Positions 17,141 to 26,400 of a stretch of 64,000 bases of DNA are shown here, in pieces. The stretch lies in the NCBI GenBank assembly GCA_902800435.1, contig CADCEQ010000002.1, positions 102,585 through 166,584 on the forward strand, given 5' to 3'. A program made the position numbers and the translations under genes. Within the stretch, counting starts at the first letter, position 1. The number at the start of each line of letters is the position of its first letter. The DNA is from an uncultured Prevotellaceae bacterium (lineage in GTDB: Bacteria; Bacteroidota; Bacteroidia; Bacteroidales; Bacteroidaceae). The notes under the pieces are model-generated. The model saw only the letters and a program-made list of their open reading frames with translations, ran no database searches and had not been told where the DNA came from.

Positions 17141-17940
17141 GACCGCTCCAGCTGCGCATGCTCCGCGTCATCGAGGCCGTCGACCGCTGCTGTCGCGACC
17201 ACGGGCTGAGGTATTACATCTGGGCCGGCACCCAGTTGGGGGCCGTCCGCCACAAGGGCTTCATCCCCTGGGACGACGACATCGACATCGCCATGCCGCG
17301 CCCCGACTACGAGCAGCTCATCGCCCACAGCCGCGAGTGGCTCCCCGCGCCCTTTGAGTTCGTCTGTGCCGAGACCGACGCTGCCTATCCCCTGCCCTTC
17401 GGCAAGATCCAGGACGCCTCCACCACGCTCATCGAGCGCCTTCACTACAGCTATCTCGGCGGCATCTACATCGACGTGTTCCCCATCGACGGCGTTCCCG
17501 CGCGCCACCGTCGCCTCCACTTCGCCCGCTACGAGTACTGGAAGCGCGTGCTCTACTTCATCCACCGCGACCCCTACCGCCACGGCCGCGGTCCGTCGTC
17601 GTGGCTACCCCTGCTGTTGCGCCGGTTCTACACCATGGAGGACGTCCAGCAGCGCATCCGCCGTCTGCTGCTCAGCAACGACTACGAGCAGTCGGCCCTC
17701 GTTGCCGACTACGATGACGGTCCGTGCGGGGCCATGTCGAGGCACGTGCTCGGCACCCCCACCCCCTACACCTTCGAAGGCCGGCGGCTGACGGGCGTCG
17801 AGCAGTCCGACACCTACCTCTCGCGCAAGTACGGCGACTACATGACCATCCCCGACAGCTGCCACCAGCGCCAGCACAACTTCCACGTCCTCGACCTCGA
17901 CCTGCCCTACCGCGAGTATCAGAAACAAGCAAACAAATAA
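17122..17940 (+). CDS. LicD-family phosphotransferase (copy 2)
   Basis: 272 residues, paralogous to the LicD at 14365-15192 and with the same core: LRYYIWAGTQLGAVRH, then IPWDDDIDIAMPR with its Asp cluster near residue 52, TTLIERLHYSYLGGIYIDVFPIDG, and the GTPTPYTFEG segment. It probably transfers a phosphate-linked alcohol or sugar phosphate to the glycan. The ATG at 17122 overlaps the original end of the cytidylyltransferase by 19 bp; an in-frame GTG at 17101 is possible but would encode residues that belong to the upstream gene. Confidence 0.9.
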   Translation: MATYDIRPLQLRMLRVIEAVDRCCRDHGLRYYIWAGTQLGAVRHKGFIPWDDDIDIAMPRPDYEQLIAHSREWLPAPFEFVCAETDAAYPLPFGKIQDASTTLIERLHYSYLGGIYIDVFPIDGVPARHRRLHFARYEYWKRVLYFIHRDPYRHGRGPSSWLPLLLRRFYTMEDVQQRIRRLLLSNDYEQSALVADYDDGPCGAMSRHVLGTPTPYTFEGRRLTGVEQSDTYLSRKYGDYMTIPDSCHQRQHNFHVLDLDLPYREYQKQANK

Positions 17941-17950
17941 CATACAGACA

Positions 17951-19039
17951 ATGAACATCCTACAAAACGACATCCAACACACCTTCGACGGCCTCACCGC
18001 CGCCGAGCGTGCCAAGTTCAGCGGCTCCACCGTCCTCATCACCGGTTGTGCCGGCTTCCTCGGCTATTACATGATGCAGTTCCTGGCCGCCAAGGCCGAG
18101 GAGCTCGGCATCGTCAAGGTCATCGGTCTCGACAACTTCATGCTCGGCGAGCCCGGCTGGATCAAGCGCCTCGAGCAGAACCCCCGCATCGAGCTGCGCA
18201 AGTTCGACATCATCCGCGACAGCATCGCCGACGTCGACGGTGCCGCCGGTGCCGACTTCATCATCCACATGGCGTCCATCGCCTCGCCCATGTTCTACCG
18301 CCAGTACCCCATCGAGACGCTCGACGCCAACATCTGGGGTCTGCGCTCCCTGCTCGACTTCTATGCGCCGCGCGGCGTCAAGGGCTTCCTCTTCTTCTCG
18401 TCGAGCGAGCTCTACGGCGACCCCGACGCCGCCCATGTCCCCACGTCCGAGGACTACAACGGCAATGTCTGCGCCACCGGTCCCCGCGCCTGCTACGATG
18501 AGTCGAAGCGCTTCGGCGAGACCATGTGCATGCTCTTCGCCCAGAAGTTCCAGATGCCCATCGGCGTCGCCCGTCCGTTCAACAACTACGGTCCCGGCAT
18601 GCGCGTCGGCGACAAGCGCGTCCCTGCCGACTTCGCCCTCGCCGTCATGCAGAACCGCGACATCGAGATCCTCTCCAACGGCACGCCCACCCGCACCTTC
18701 TGCTACATCGCCGACTCCGTCTGCGGCTACTTCAAGATCCTGCTCCACGGCCAGTACGACTACTTCAACATCGGCATCGAGAGCCCCGAGATCACCATCG
18801 CCCGGCTCGCCGAGATCTACGCCGCCGCCGGCCGCGACATCTTCGGCTACACCGGTCAGGTGCGCTACGCCGTCAGCGACGACAAGGAGTACCTCACCAA
18901 CAACCCCCAGCGCCGCTGTCCGCGCATCGACAAGGCGCGCCGCCTCTTAGGCTACAACCCCACCATCAGCGTCGAAGAGGGCGTCGCCCGCTTCCTGCAG
19001 TATCTCAAGGAGAGCGAGGAGGGCGAGTACAAATGGTAA
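17951..19039 (+). CDS. NAD-dependent epimerase/dehydratase, UDP-glucuronate decarboxylase-like
   Basis: 362 residues of the extended SDR family. The NAD-binding GCAGFLG motif is near residue 33, and the catalytic YDESK motif lies within GPRACYDESKRFGET, a context typical of UDP-glucuronate decarboxylases (UDP-xylose synthases). The ASPMFYRQYPIETL segment also fits that subgroup. The next gene encodes a UDP-glucose dehydrogenase, which would supply UDP-glucuronate, so the pair may make UDP-xylose (inference). A related epimerase or dehydratase remains possible. The start is 10 bp after LicD copy 2, and the end overlaps the next gene by 7 bp. Confidence 0.88.
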   Translation: MNILQNDIQHTFDGLTAAERAKFSGSTVLITGCAGFLGYYMMQFLAAKAEELGIVKVIGLDNFMLGEPGWIKRLEQNPRIELRKFDIIRDSIADVDGAAGADFIIHMASIASPMFYRQYPIETLDANIWGLRSLLDFYAPRGVKGFLFFSSSELYGDPDAAHVPTSEDYNGNVCATGPRACYDESKRFGETMCMLFAQKFQMPIGVARPFNNYGPGMRVGDKRVPADFALAVMQNRDIEILSNGTPTRTFCYIADSVCGYFKILLHGQYDYFNIGIESPEITIARLAEIYAAAGRDIFGYTGQVRYAVSDDKEYLTNNPQRRCPRIDKARRLLGYNPTISVEEGVARFLQYLKESEEGEYKW

Positions 19040-20289
19040 TCACCGTCTTCGGCCTCGGCTTCGTCGGCCTCACCACCAGCCTCGGCTTCGCCGAGTACGG
19101 CCACACCGTCTATGGCGTCGAGATCAGTCCCGAGCGCCTCGCCACCATCCAGGGCGGCCGTCTGCCCTTCCTCGAGCCCGGACTCGACCAGGCCCTCCTG
19201 CGCCATCAGGGCAGCCGCTTCCACGCCTTCGCCCCCGACCGCCTTGCCGAGGCCGTCGCCCAGAGCGACTGCGTCTACTACTGCGTCGGCACCCCCTACG
19301 GCCAGGACGGTCAGGCCGACCTCACCTACCTCTTCTCGGCCATCGACCAGACCCTCGCCGTCCGTCCCGCCGGCCGCTTCCAGGTCCTCGTCGTCAAGTC
19401 CACCATTCCCCCCTCCACCACGTCGCGCAAGGTCATCCCCTATATCCAGGAGCGCGGTCTCGCCGTCGGCACCGACCTCGGCGTCGCCAACAACCCCGAG
19501 TTCCTGCGCGAGGGCCACTGCTGGGACGACTTCATCCATGCCGACCGCATCGTCCTCGGCGTCAGCGACGACCGCTCCGCCGCGCTGCTGCGCCAGATCT
19601 ACGCCGGCGTCCCCGAGCCCGTCTACTGCGTGTCGCTCAACACCGGCGAGTTCATCAAGTACCTCTCCAACACCCTCCTTGCCACCCTCATCAGCTACAG
19701 CAACGAGATGAGCGTCATTGCCGACACCATCGGCGGCATCGATGTTGCCGAGGCCTTCCGCATCCTCCACATGGACAAGCGGTGGGGCGGAGCCGCCATG
19801 GCCTCCTACTGCTATCCCGGCTGCGGCTACGGCGGCTACTGTCTGCCCAAGGACACCAACGCCCTCTACGCCGTCGCCCGCACGGCCGGCTTCGACGCCC
19901 AGATCCTGCACAATGTCATCGCCACCAACGACCGCATCCCCGAGTTCATTGCCGACAAGATCGTCCGTGCCGTCGGCGACCGCCGCGACCAGTGCATCGG
20001 CATCCTCGGCCTGTCGTTCAAGCCCGGCAGCGACGACGTCCGCGACACCCCCAGTGCCAAGATCATCCGTGCCCTCCTCGGCCGCGGCTATGCCAATATC
20101 GTCGGCTACGACCCCGTCGCCATCGGCGAGTTCCGCCGCTGCTACGACCTCCCCATCAGCTACGCCGAGAGCTACGACGCCCTCCTCGGCCGCGCCGACT
20201 CCCTCGTCATCGCCACCGCCTGGCCCGAGTTCCGCAACGTCCGTCAGCTCACCCAGAAGCCCGTCGTCGACTGCCGTTACATGCTATGA
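19033..20289 (+). CDS. ugd: UDP-glucose 6-dehydrogenase
   Basis: 418 residues. Landmarks are the N-terminal Rossmann motif VFGLGFVGL, the substrate-binding NPEFLREG and the catalytic Cys in GCGYGGYCLPKD; the C-terminal UDP-binding region contains LGLSFKPGSDDVRDTPS. The family oxidises UDP-glucose to UDP-glucuronate using two NAD; UDP-ManNAc dehydrogenases share the fold but the FLREG and KPGSDD context favours UDP-glucose. The start is the ATG at 19033, inside the end of the decarboxylase-like gene (7-bp overlap). The stop overlaps the start of the GT4 gene. Confidence 0.9.
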   Translation: MVITVFGLGFVGLTTSLGFAEYGHTVYGVEISPERLATIQGGRLPFLEPGLDQALLRHQGSRFHAFAPDRLAEAVAQSDCVYYCVGTPYGQDGQADLTYLFSAIDQTLAVRPAGRFQVLVVKSTIPPSTTSRKVIPYIQERGLAVGTDLGVANNPEFLREGHCWDDFIHADRIVLGVSDDRSAALLRQIYAGVPEPVYCVSLNTGEFIKYLSNTLLATLISYSNEMSVIADTIGGIDVAEAFRILHMDKRWGGAAMASYCYPGCGYGGYCLPKDTNALYAVARTAGFDAQILHNVIATNDRIPEFIADKIVRAVGDRRDQCIGILGLSFKPGSDDVRDTPSAKIIRALLGRGYANIVGYDPVAIGEFRRCYDLPISYAESYDALLGRADSLVIATAWPEFRNVRQLTQKPVVDCRYML

Positions 20290-21446
20290 CACCACCCCTC
20301 CTCGTCGGCTACGACGCCAAGCGCATCGTGCGCAATGCCACCGGACTGGGCAGCTACGGCCGCACCCTCGTCCGCGACCTCGCCGCCCTCCCCGGCCTCG
20401 AGCTCCATCTCTACGCCCCCGACGAGGGCCGCCCCGACCTCCGCGCGCAGATCCCCGCGTCGCCCCGTGTCACCCTCCACACCCCCGTTCCCCCTCGGGG
20501 CCGTCTCCGCGGAGCCTACTGGCGCTCGCGCGGCATCGTCGCCGACCTCGTCCGCGACGGCATCCAGGTCTACCACGGCCTCTCCGGCGAGCTGCCCAGA
20601 GGAATCACTCTGAGCGGCGTGCGCAGCGTTGTCACCATCCACGACCTCATCTTCCTCCGCCACCCCGAGTACTACAGCTGGTTCGACGCCCGCATCTACG
20701 CCTGGAAGTTCCGCATCGCCTGCCGCGAGGCCGACCGCATCATCGCCATCAGCGAGCGCACGCGTCAGGACATCATCGAGCTCGGCGGCGTCAGTCCCGA
20801 CCGCATCGACCTCATCTACCAGAGCTGTTCCCCCCGCTTCGCCGCCGACCTGTCGCCCGCTGCCGCCGCCGATGTCCGCAGCCGCTACGCCCTGCCCCCG
20901 CGGTTCGTCCTCTCCGTCGGCACCATCGAGCCCCGCAAGAACATCCTCCAGGCCGTCCAGGCCCTGCCCTATCTCCCCGCCGATGTCCATCTCGTCGCCG
21001 TCGGCCGAGCCACCCCCTACTCCCGGAGCGTCCTCCGTGCCGCCGACCGCGCCGGACTCACGCCGCGCGTCCATTTCCTCTACGGCGTCCCCGATGCCGA
21101 CCTCCAGGCCCTCTACCGTCTTGCCGATGTCTTCGTCTATCCCTCCCGTTACGAGGGGTTCGGCATTCCCGTCATCGAAGCCATCCACAGCGGTCTCCCC
21201 GTCGTCGCCGCCACCGGTTCCTGTCTTGAGGAAGCGGGCGGTCCCGACAGTCTCTATGTCTCCCCCGACAGTCCCCGCGACCTCGCCGTTGCCGTCTCCC
21301 GCGTGCTCAGAGGAAATCCTGAGCGCGAAGCCCGCATCGCCCGCAGCCGCGACTACGTCCGCCGCTTCGAGGGCCTCGATGTCGCCTCGCAGGTCGCCGA
21401 CGTCTACCGCCACCTCCTAGAAACGCCAGCGCAGCTGGAAGGATAG
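20286..21446 (+). CDS. Glycosyltransferase family 4 (second copy)
   Basis: 386 residues with a GT-B fold: N-terminal GYDAKRIVRNATGLGSYG and the TIHDLIFLRHPEYYSW acceptor side, C-terminal VGTIEPRKNI and the donor-site segment SRYEGFGIPVIEA. GT4 retaining transferases of this kind build O-antigen or capsule repeat units on the cytoplasmic side. The start ATG overlaps the dehydrogenase stop (ATGCTATGA). It is the last gene of the operon, and its stop lies 30 bp inside the convergent outer-membrane protein gene. Third codon positions are almost all C or G. Confidence 0.9.
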   Translation: MTPPLLVGYDAKRIVRNATGLGSYGRTLVRDLAALPGLELHLYAPDEGRPDLRAQIPASPRVTLHTPVPPRGRLRGAYWRSRGIVADLVRDGIQVYHGLSGELPRGITLSGVRSVVTIHDLIFLRHPEYYSWFDARIYAWKFRIACREADRIIAISERTRQDIIELGGVSPDRIDLIYQSCSPRFAADLSPAAAADVRSRYALPPRFVLSVGTIEPRKNILQAVQALPYLPADVHLVAVGRATPYSRSVLRAADRAGLTPRVHFLYGVPDADLQALYRLADVFVYPSRYEGFGIPVIEAIHSGLPVVAATGSCLEEAGGPDSLYVSPDSPRDLAVAVSRVLRGNPEREARIARSRDYVRRFEGLDVASQVADVYRHLLETPAQLEG

Positions 21447-23405
21447 GTCGGTCATTGATGAACTATTGATTTCCTGCAGACCGCTGCCAATGGTGCTGCG
21501 GTCAAAGTAGTGTGTATATCCGGCCTTGGCCGTGAGTGTGAGTTGCTTGCCGGCGTAGACATTGGTCATCAGGGCAAGGCGGAGGCCTTCGCCGAAATAA
21601 GCTGGAAAGGAGAAGGCGTAGAGCGGTCCCCGCTCATAGACATAGAGACGCGCCTCGTAGCTGTCGGTGCAGAAGTAGCCGCCGTTCAGGCTGAGCTTCA
21701 GCCGGTGCCACTGTCCGTTGAGCGTCTGGCTGAGCATATAGCCCCACTCGCGCTGGCTGCTGCCGGTGCTGACGACGTCGGCCTGCGTGGTGGTGCCCAG
21801 GCTGCCGCCGTTCCAGTCGAGGGCCAGTCGGGCGCGGTGCTCGGTGTAGTTGTCGAGCGTCTGTTTAGCGTCGTCGTCTTTCTGTCGGAGGTGGAGGCGG
21901 TAGCGGCCGCTGACCGTCCAGTCGCCACGGGAGTAGGATGCTAAGAGCAGGTTGTCCCAGGCATGAGAGGTCTGCGACACCTGATAGCGCGGCCAGGGGA
22001 AGTAGGCATAGTCGGTATAGGCTTGCAACTGCAAGCCGGGCGACGGTCTCCACGTGGCCCCGAGGTAAACGCCGCTCTCGTTCTGGACGTGGCCGCCCTC
22101 TGACACGGTGCGGGCGTAGAGGGCGGTATAGCGGTAGCTGAAGAAGCGCTGCAGCAGCATGAGGGTAAGACCGTCGGCGGCCTGCACACTGAGGCTGTTG
22201 AGCGTTGCCAGGGCTCCGTCGCGGTTGACTGCCGTCTCGCCGCTGAGGGCGAAGCGGGGATGCAGGTAGCCATAGTCGGCGCTGACGTTCACGAAGTCGC
22301 TACCCTGGGAGCTGTGTCGCCGGTAGAGCGTGGCGGTGTTAGGCTGCAGCAGGCGGTCGAGGTGGGTATAGAGGGCTGTGGCGCCGGCGTGGAGTCCGCC
22401 GTAGCGGCAGGCGACGCGGACGAGGGCGTCGGCAGCGTGCGTGTTGTTTTTCCTCTCCATCTCCGCCGGCGTGCGGTGGTAGCCGTCGACGTCGATGGTC
22501 CGGGCCGTGCCGTCACCGTTGAGCGTGGCGTCGAGGGCGCGGTAGGAGAGTGCACTGGTCAGCTGCCAGCAGGGCGACAGGCGGAGGGTGGCGGCGGCGC
22601 CCTGCATGTAGCCCGACTGCGTGCGCGACGCGTGCGGGCGGACGGTGCTGGTGTTGCGTCCCAGCTGCTGCAGCATGGCGAGCTTGCCCAGACTGAAGCT
22701 GTTGTTGACGACGAGTCCCATGCCTGCCGACAGCTTGTATTTGCCGACCACGACATTCTCGATACACCCCAGTCGCCTTACTTGCAAGTAGTACGAATAG
22801 AAATCGTAGCCCGCCTTGTTGCGGTCGGCGAAGAACGGCTCGCCGGCATCCTGTGCCCCGACGACGCCTATCCTGACGTGATCCTTGTAGGCGTACTGGT
22901 AACGGAGCCAGTGGCGGTAGGGGTAGCCGAGATAGCCGTTGCGGTCGCCCTTCCGCTTATAGAGTGGCAGGCTGAGACTGCCCATGAGCTCGTTCTGCCC
23001 GTGCTGGAGGATGTCGGCAAGGGCTGGGAACTGCGACGCGCGCTCGTCACCGACGTAGGCGAAGTGGCGCAGCAGTTCGGTCTGGGTGTAGTCCAGCTGC
23101 CGGATCATCTTCAGCTCGTTCATGGACTTCATGGGGCCATAGCGGTAGAGATAGTCCATGAGGGCCTCCACCTGCAGTGCGGAGAGGAAGGGGAGTGCCT
23201 CGAGCTGCTCGCGCGAGGCGGTGTTGAGGTTCAGCGGCTGTTCCTCGAGTTCGCAGAGCATGTCGTAGGTATCCTCCCAGCCGTCGGCCTCGATGTCGTT
23301 GGCAGTCAGCGTCTCGGTCAGCAGTTGCTCCCACGGGCGCTCCGTCTGGGCGCTGGCCGTGAGCACGAGCAGTAGCAGCAGGGTGGATATGGCGAATGCT
23401 TTCAC
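21417..23405 (-). CDS. Helix-hairpin-helix domain outer-membrane barrel protein
   Basis: 662 residues from a GTG start, with a signal peptide (ISTLLLLLVLTASA). Residues about 35-120 hold ComEA-like helix-hairpin-helix segments (LNLNTASREQLEALPFLS, then MKSMNELKMI). The rest is rich in alternating polar/aromatic strands and ends with LSFQLRWRF, a C-terminal Phe that suits BAM-dependent insertion, so a beta barrel in the outer membrane is likely. This domain pairing is widespread in Bacteroidetes without an assigned role; DNA binding by the HHH part is only inferred. It starts 3 bp after the stop of the protease-BNR fusion gene. Confidence 0.85.
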   Translation of the reverse strand: MKAFAISTLLLLLVLTASAQTERPWEQLLTETLTANDIEADGWEDTYDMLCELEEQPLNLNTASREQLEALPFLSALQVEALMDYLYRYGPMKSMNELKMIRQLDYTQTELLRHFAYVGDERASQFPALADILQHGQNELMGSLSLPLYKRKGDRNGYLGYPYRHWLRYQYAYKDHVRIGVVGAQDAGEPFFADRNKAGYDFYSYYLQVRRLGCIENVVVGKYKLSAGMGLVVNNSFSLGKLAMLQQLGRNTSTVRPHASRTQSGYMQGAAATLRLSPCWQLTSALSYRALDATLNGDGTARTIDVDGYHRTPAEMERKNNTHAADALVRVACRYGGLHAGATALYTHLDRLLQPNTATLYRRHSSQGSDFVNVSADYGYLHPRFALSGETAVNRDGALATLNSLSVQAADGLTLMLLQRFFSYRYTALYARTVSEGGHVQNESGVYLGATWRPSPGLQLQAYTDYAYFPWPRYQVSQTSHAWDNLLLASYSRGDWTVSGRYRLHLRQKDDDAKQTLDNYTEHRARLALDWNGGSLGTTTQADVVSTGSSQREWGYMLSQTLNGQWHRLKLSLNGGYFCTDSYEARLYVYERGPLYAFSFPAYFGEGLRLALMTNVYAGKQLTLTAKAGYTHYFDRSTIGSGLQEINSSSMTDLSFQLRWRF

Positions 23406-23408
23406 GGC

Positions 23409-26400
23409 TTACCGCAGAATGTCGCCGATGATGGTGACAGCATCGTCGACGGCTATTGTGCCGTCGGCGTTGGCGTCGGCGGCGTCGGCATTGAAGGGTT
23501 GGGGCTGCAGGCCGAGGAGGTAGGCGACGACAGTCTGGACGTCGGCAGGCTCGAGACGGCCGTTGCCGTCGGCATCGCCGAAGAGGAGGAGGCGGACATT
23601 GTCGAAGCCGATGATCTTCTCGGAGCCGTTTTCGGTGTGAACGGCGGAGAGGAGGACGGTGGTAGAGGCCTGGCCGTCGCTGGCGAAGCGGAGTGTGGCC
23701 TGCTGCCACTCTGTCTTGTTGTCGAGGGACGGGGCGGTGACGGCGGCTCCTGCTTCGGGCTGCACCTTGACGACGGCATCGCCGCCGAGGCCGCTCTTCC
23801 AGACATCGGCGGTCAGGGCGTAGCGGCCTGCGGGCAGGCGCAGCTCCTGACGGAGGGTGATGGTGGAGGCGCCCCAGTTCTGGCGTACCCAGTAGGTCTG
23901 CTTACTGTCGGCGGAGGGACTGGGGCGGGATGCGAAAAAATTGCTGTAGTAGAGGTCGCCGGCCTTCAGGGCAGAGAGGTCGTTATTGTTGGGGTTGGCA
24001 TAGTCGATGGTCCAGCCCTCGGGGAGGTAGATGGCGCGGTCGGTGCTGACGCCGCTGCCGGGCATGCGGTCGTAGGAGCCCTCGAAGTCGGGGTTCTGCA
24101 GGGCTGAGGGCAGGGGCCGCTGCTGGTAGTCGATATCCTGCAGGCGGCAGATCTCTGCCTGGGTGAGACAGACATCGTAGAGGCTCAGACTGCTGACGGT
24201 TCCCCGGAAGTCCTGGTTGTCGCTGGCAACGCTGCTGTCCCACCACTGGGTGCGGCCGATGTAGTTGCGGGCATCGGGGGCGAGCTGGTAGAGCATATAG
24301 GGCTCGTTCTGGTTGGCGGTGCCGCTGGCATCCTCGACGCCGTCGATATAGATGCGGGTGGTTCGGGTGGCGGCATCGTAGCTGACGGCCAGCTTGTATT
24401 CGCGGCCGGTCTGCAGGGTTGTGGCGCCGCTGACCATGGTGGTGGTGCCGCCGTTGTACTTGATGCCTGCTGCGAGGGGATTGGCCCTGAGGAAGAGACT
24501 GTTGCCGGAGCCGGAGCCGAAGTCGTAGATGCGGGGCTGGGCGCTGAGCGACGTGGCGCTGACGACGGTGAGGACGGTGAAGGAGCGCAGACCGCTGAGC
24601 AGGCCTTCAGGGGCGAGGCCATAGGTATTGGAGGAGAAGCCGGTGGGGGTGTTGGCGGTGAGGTCGAGGGGCGCGGGCAGCTGGTAGCGCAGGTTCTGGG
24701 CAACGTCGCGGGCGAGGGCTGTGACGGCGAACTGGCGGCTCTCGCTGCCGACGGTGGCGGTGAGGGTGACGACAGCATCGGCGGTGAGGGAGGCGAGCTC
24801 GCCGGAGGCGGTGATGACCTGGGGACTGGAGGTGGCCCAGCGGACGGGCTGTCCTAACACCTCAGTGGGCAGGACGAGGTCGGTACGCGTAGAGGCGGGC
24901 AGGGAGATGGACTCCAAGGCCGCGCGCCCGAGCTGCTTCTGGATGTCGGTCTGGGCAGCGGCCACGACGGCCTGCACCTCCAAGGGGGTGGCGCAGACGG
25001 CGTAGGTGCTGACGGCGAGGCACGCGTGGTTGAAGCCGTCGCCGCTGACGCTGATATGGCTGACGTCGAGGCCACTGACGGGGATGACCTGGTCGACGAG
25101 GCCGTTACGGTAGGCGGTGAGCAGGTGGCCGTCGTAGGTGAGGGTGAGCACCCAGGTGGTGAGCTTGGTGGGGTGGTTGTCGCCGCTGGTGCCGCTGGAG
25201 CCGCTGGCCCAGGCATCGCTGGTGAGCAGGCGGTTCTGGCTGCGGTAGACGGTGCCGGCGACGGTGAGCTCGGGGTACTGCGAGGAGGCGTTGAGCGTAT
25301 AGGCGAACGCCCCGTCGGTGGACTTGAGGAGGGGACCCTCGTAGTTGGCGCTGTTCATGGAGAAGGCGACGCTGAGCGTCTGGCCGGCCTTGAGGCAGAC
25401 GCAGTCGGTGGCGGCATCGTGCAGGCTGCGCACGGTCTCTGTCCAGTCGCAGTCGGCGAGGATGGCGGTGGGGTAGCCCTTGGGGTAGTTCTTGTTGACC
25501 ATCCAGTAGTAGTAGTCGCCCTGCATCCAGACGAGGCGGAGGGGGGAGCCGTTGGAGCCTGGGATGACGTAGGGGCGGGCGTTGCCCTTCGGGGAGTTGA
25601 AGGTGAGCTGCTGGGAGGCGGCGACCTTGCCCTGATCGTCGATGGTGTAGCGCCAGATTTCGTTGACGCCGTCCTTGTTGTACTTACCGTCGGTGGTGGG
25701 GATGCTGAGGTAGAGGTGGTTGATATTGTCGGGGTCGAGGGCCATGCCGCCGCTGTAGCAGAGCTCGGTCTTGTTCCAGTTCTGGTGGAAGGCGTGGCCG
25801 CCGTACTGCACCCAGGTGTTCTTCCACGACGTGCCGTTCCAGCGGGCGTACCAGTAGACGTGGGTGGTCCTGGCATCGTCGATGTGGGGATAGGCGATGA
25901 CGGGGTGCTCATCCTTGTCGAGGGCTATCTGCCACACCCAGTTGCGGATGTTGGCCGTCTTGTCGACGATGGTGGCGGGGTACTGGCTGGCGTAGCTGTC
26001 GGTCTTGTTGACGTTGAATACGCCGTTGTTGATGACGGAGAGCTGACGGCCGTTGAGGTCACGCAGGATGGGGCCACGGCCCTTGTTGATGTCGATGACG
26101 TTGAAGTAGAGCCAGTCGGGCTGCTCGTTGTCGGGGTGGCCGGTGGTGTAGCTGACGTAGATCTTGTCACGGCCGTTGGACTGGTACTTGGCGTAGGGGC
26201 GGGCTCCGGTGGACTGGACAATCTGCTTGGGGCCGAAGTCGAAGCGGCAGTTGCCGTCGGCATCGGGCATGGTGAGGCGGGCGATGGTGGGGTGCCAGTT
26301 GATGCCTCGCCAGCAGAGGTAGATGTGGTCGGGGTCGTCGGCGAGGATGAAGGGCGAGGGGTAGGTGGTGTTGTTGGCTGTGGCCAGGTACTTCTCTTCG

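Noticed and set aside
16389..17357. A 322-residue cytidylyltransferase with a novel C-terminal domain
   Set aside because: The extra residues are an out-of-frame reading of the LicD gene, and the true C-terminus is still visible in another frame.
19718..21229. 503-residue open frame overlapping the dehydrogenase and GT4 genes
   Set aside because: Ser/Pro/Arg-rich out-of-frame reading; the real frames hold full enzyme families.
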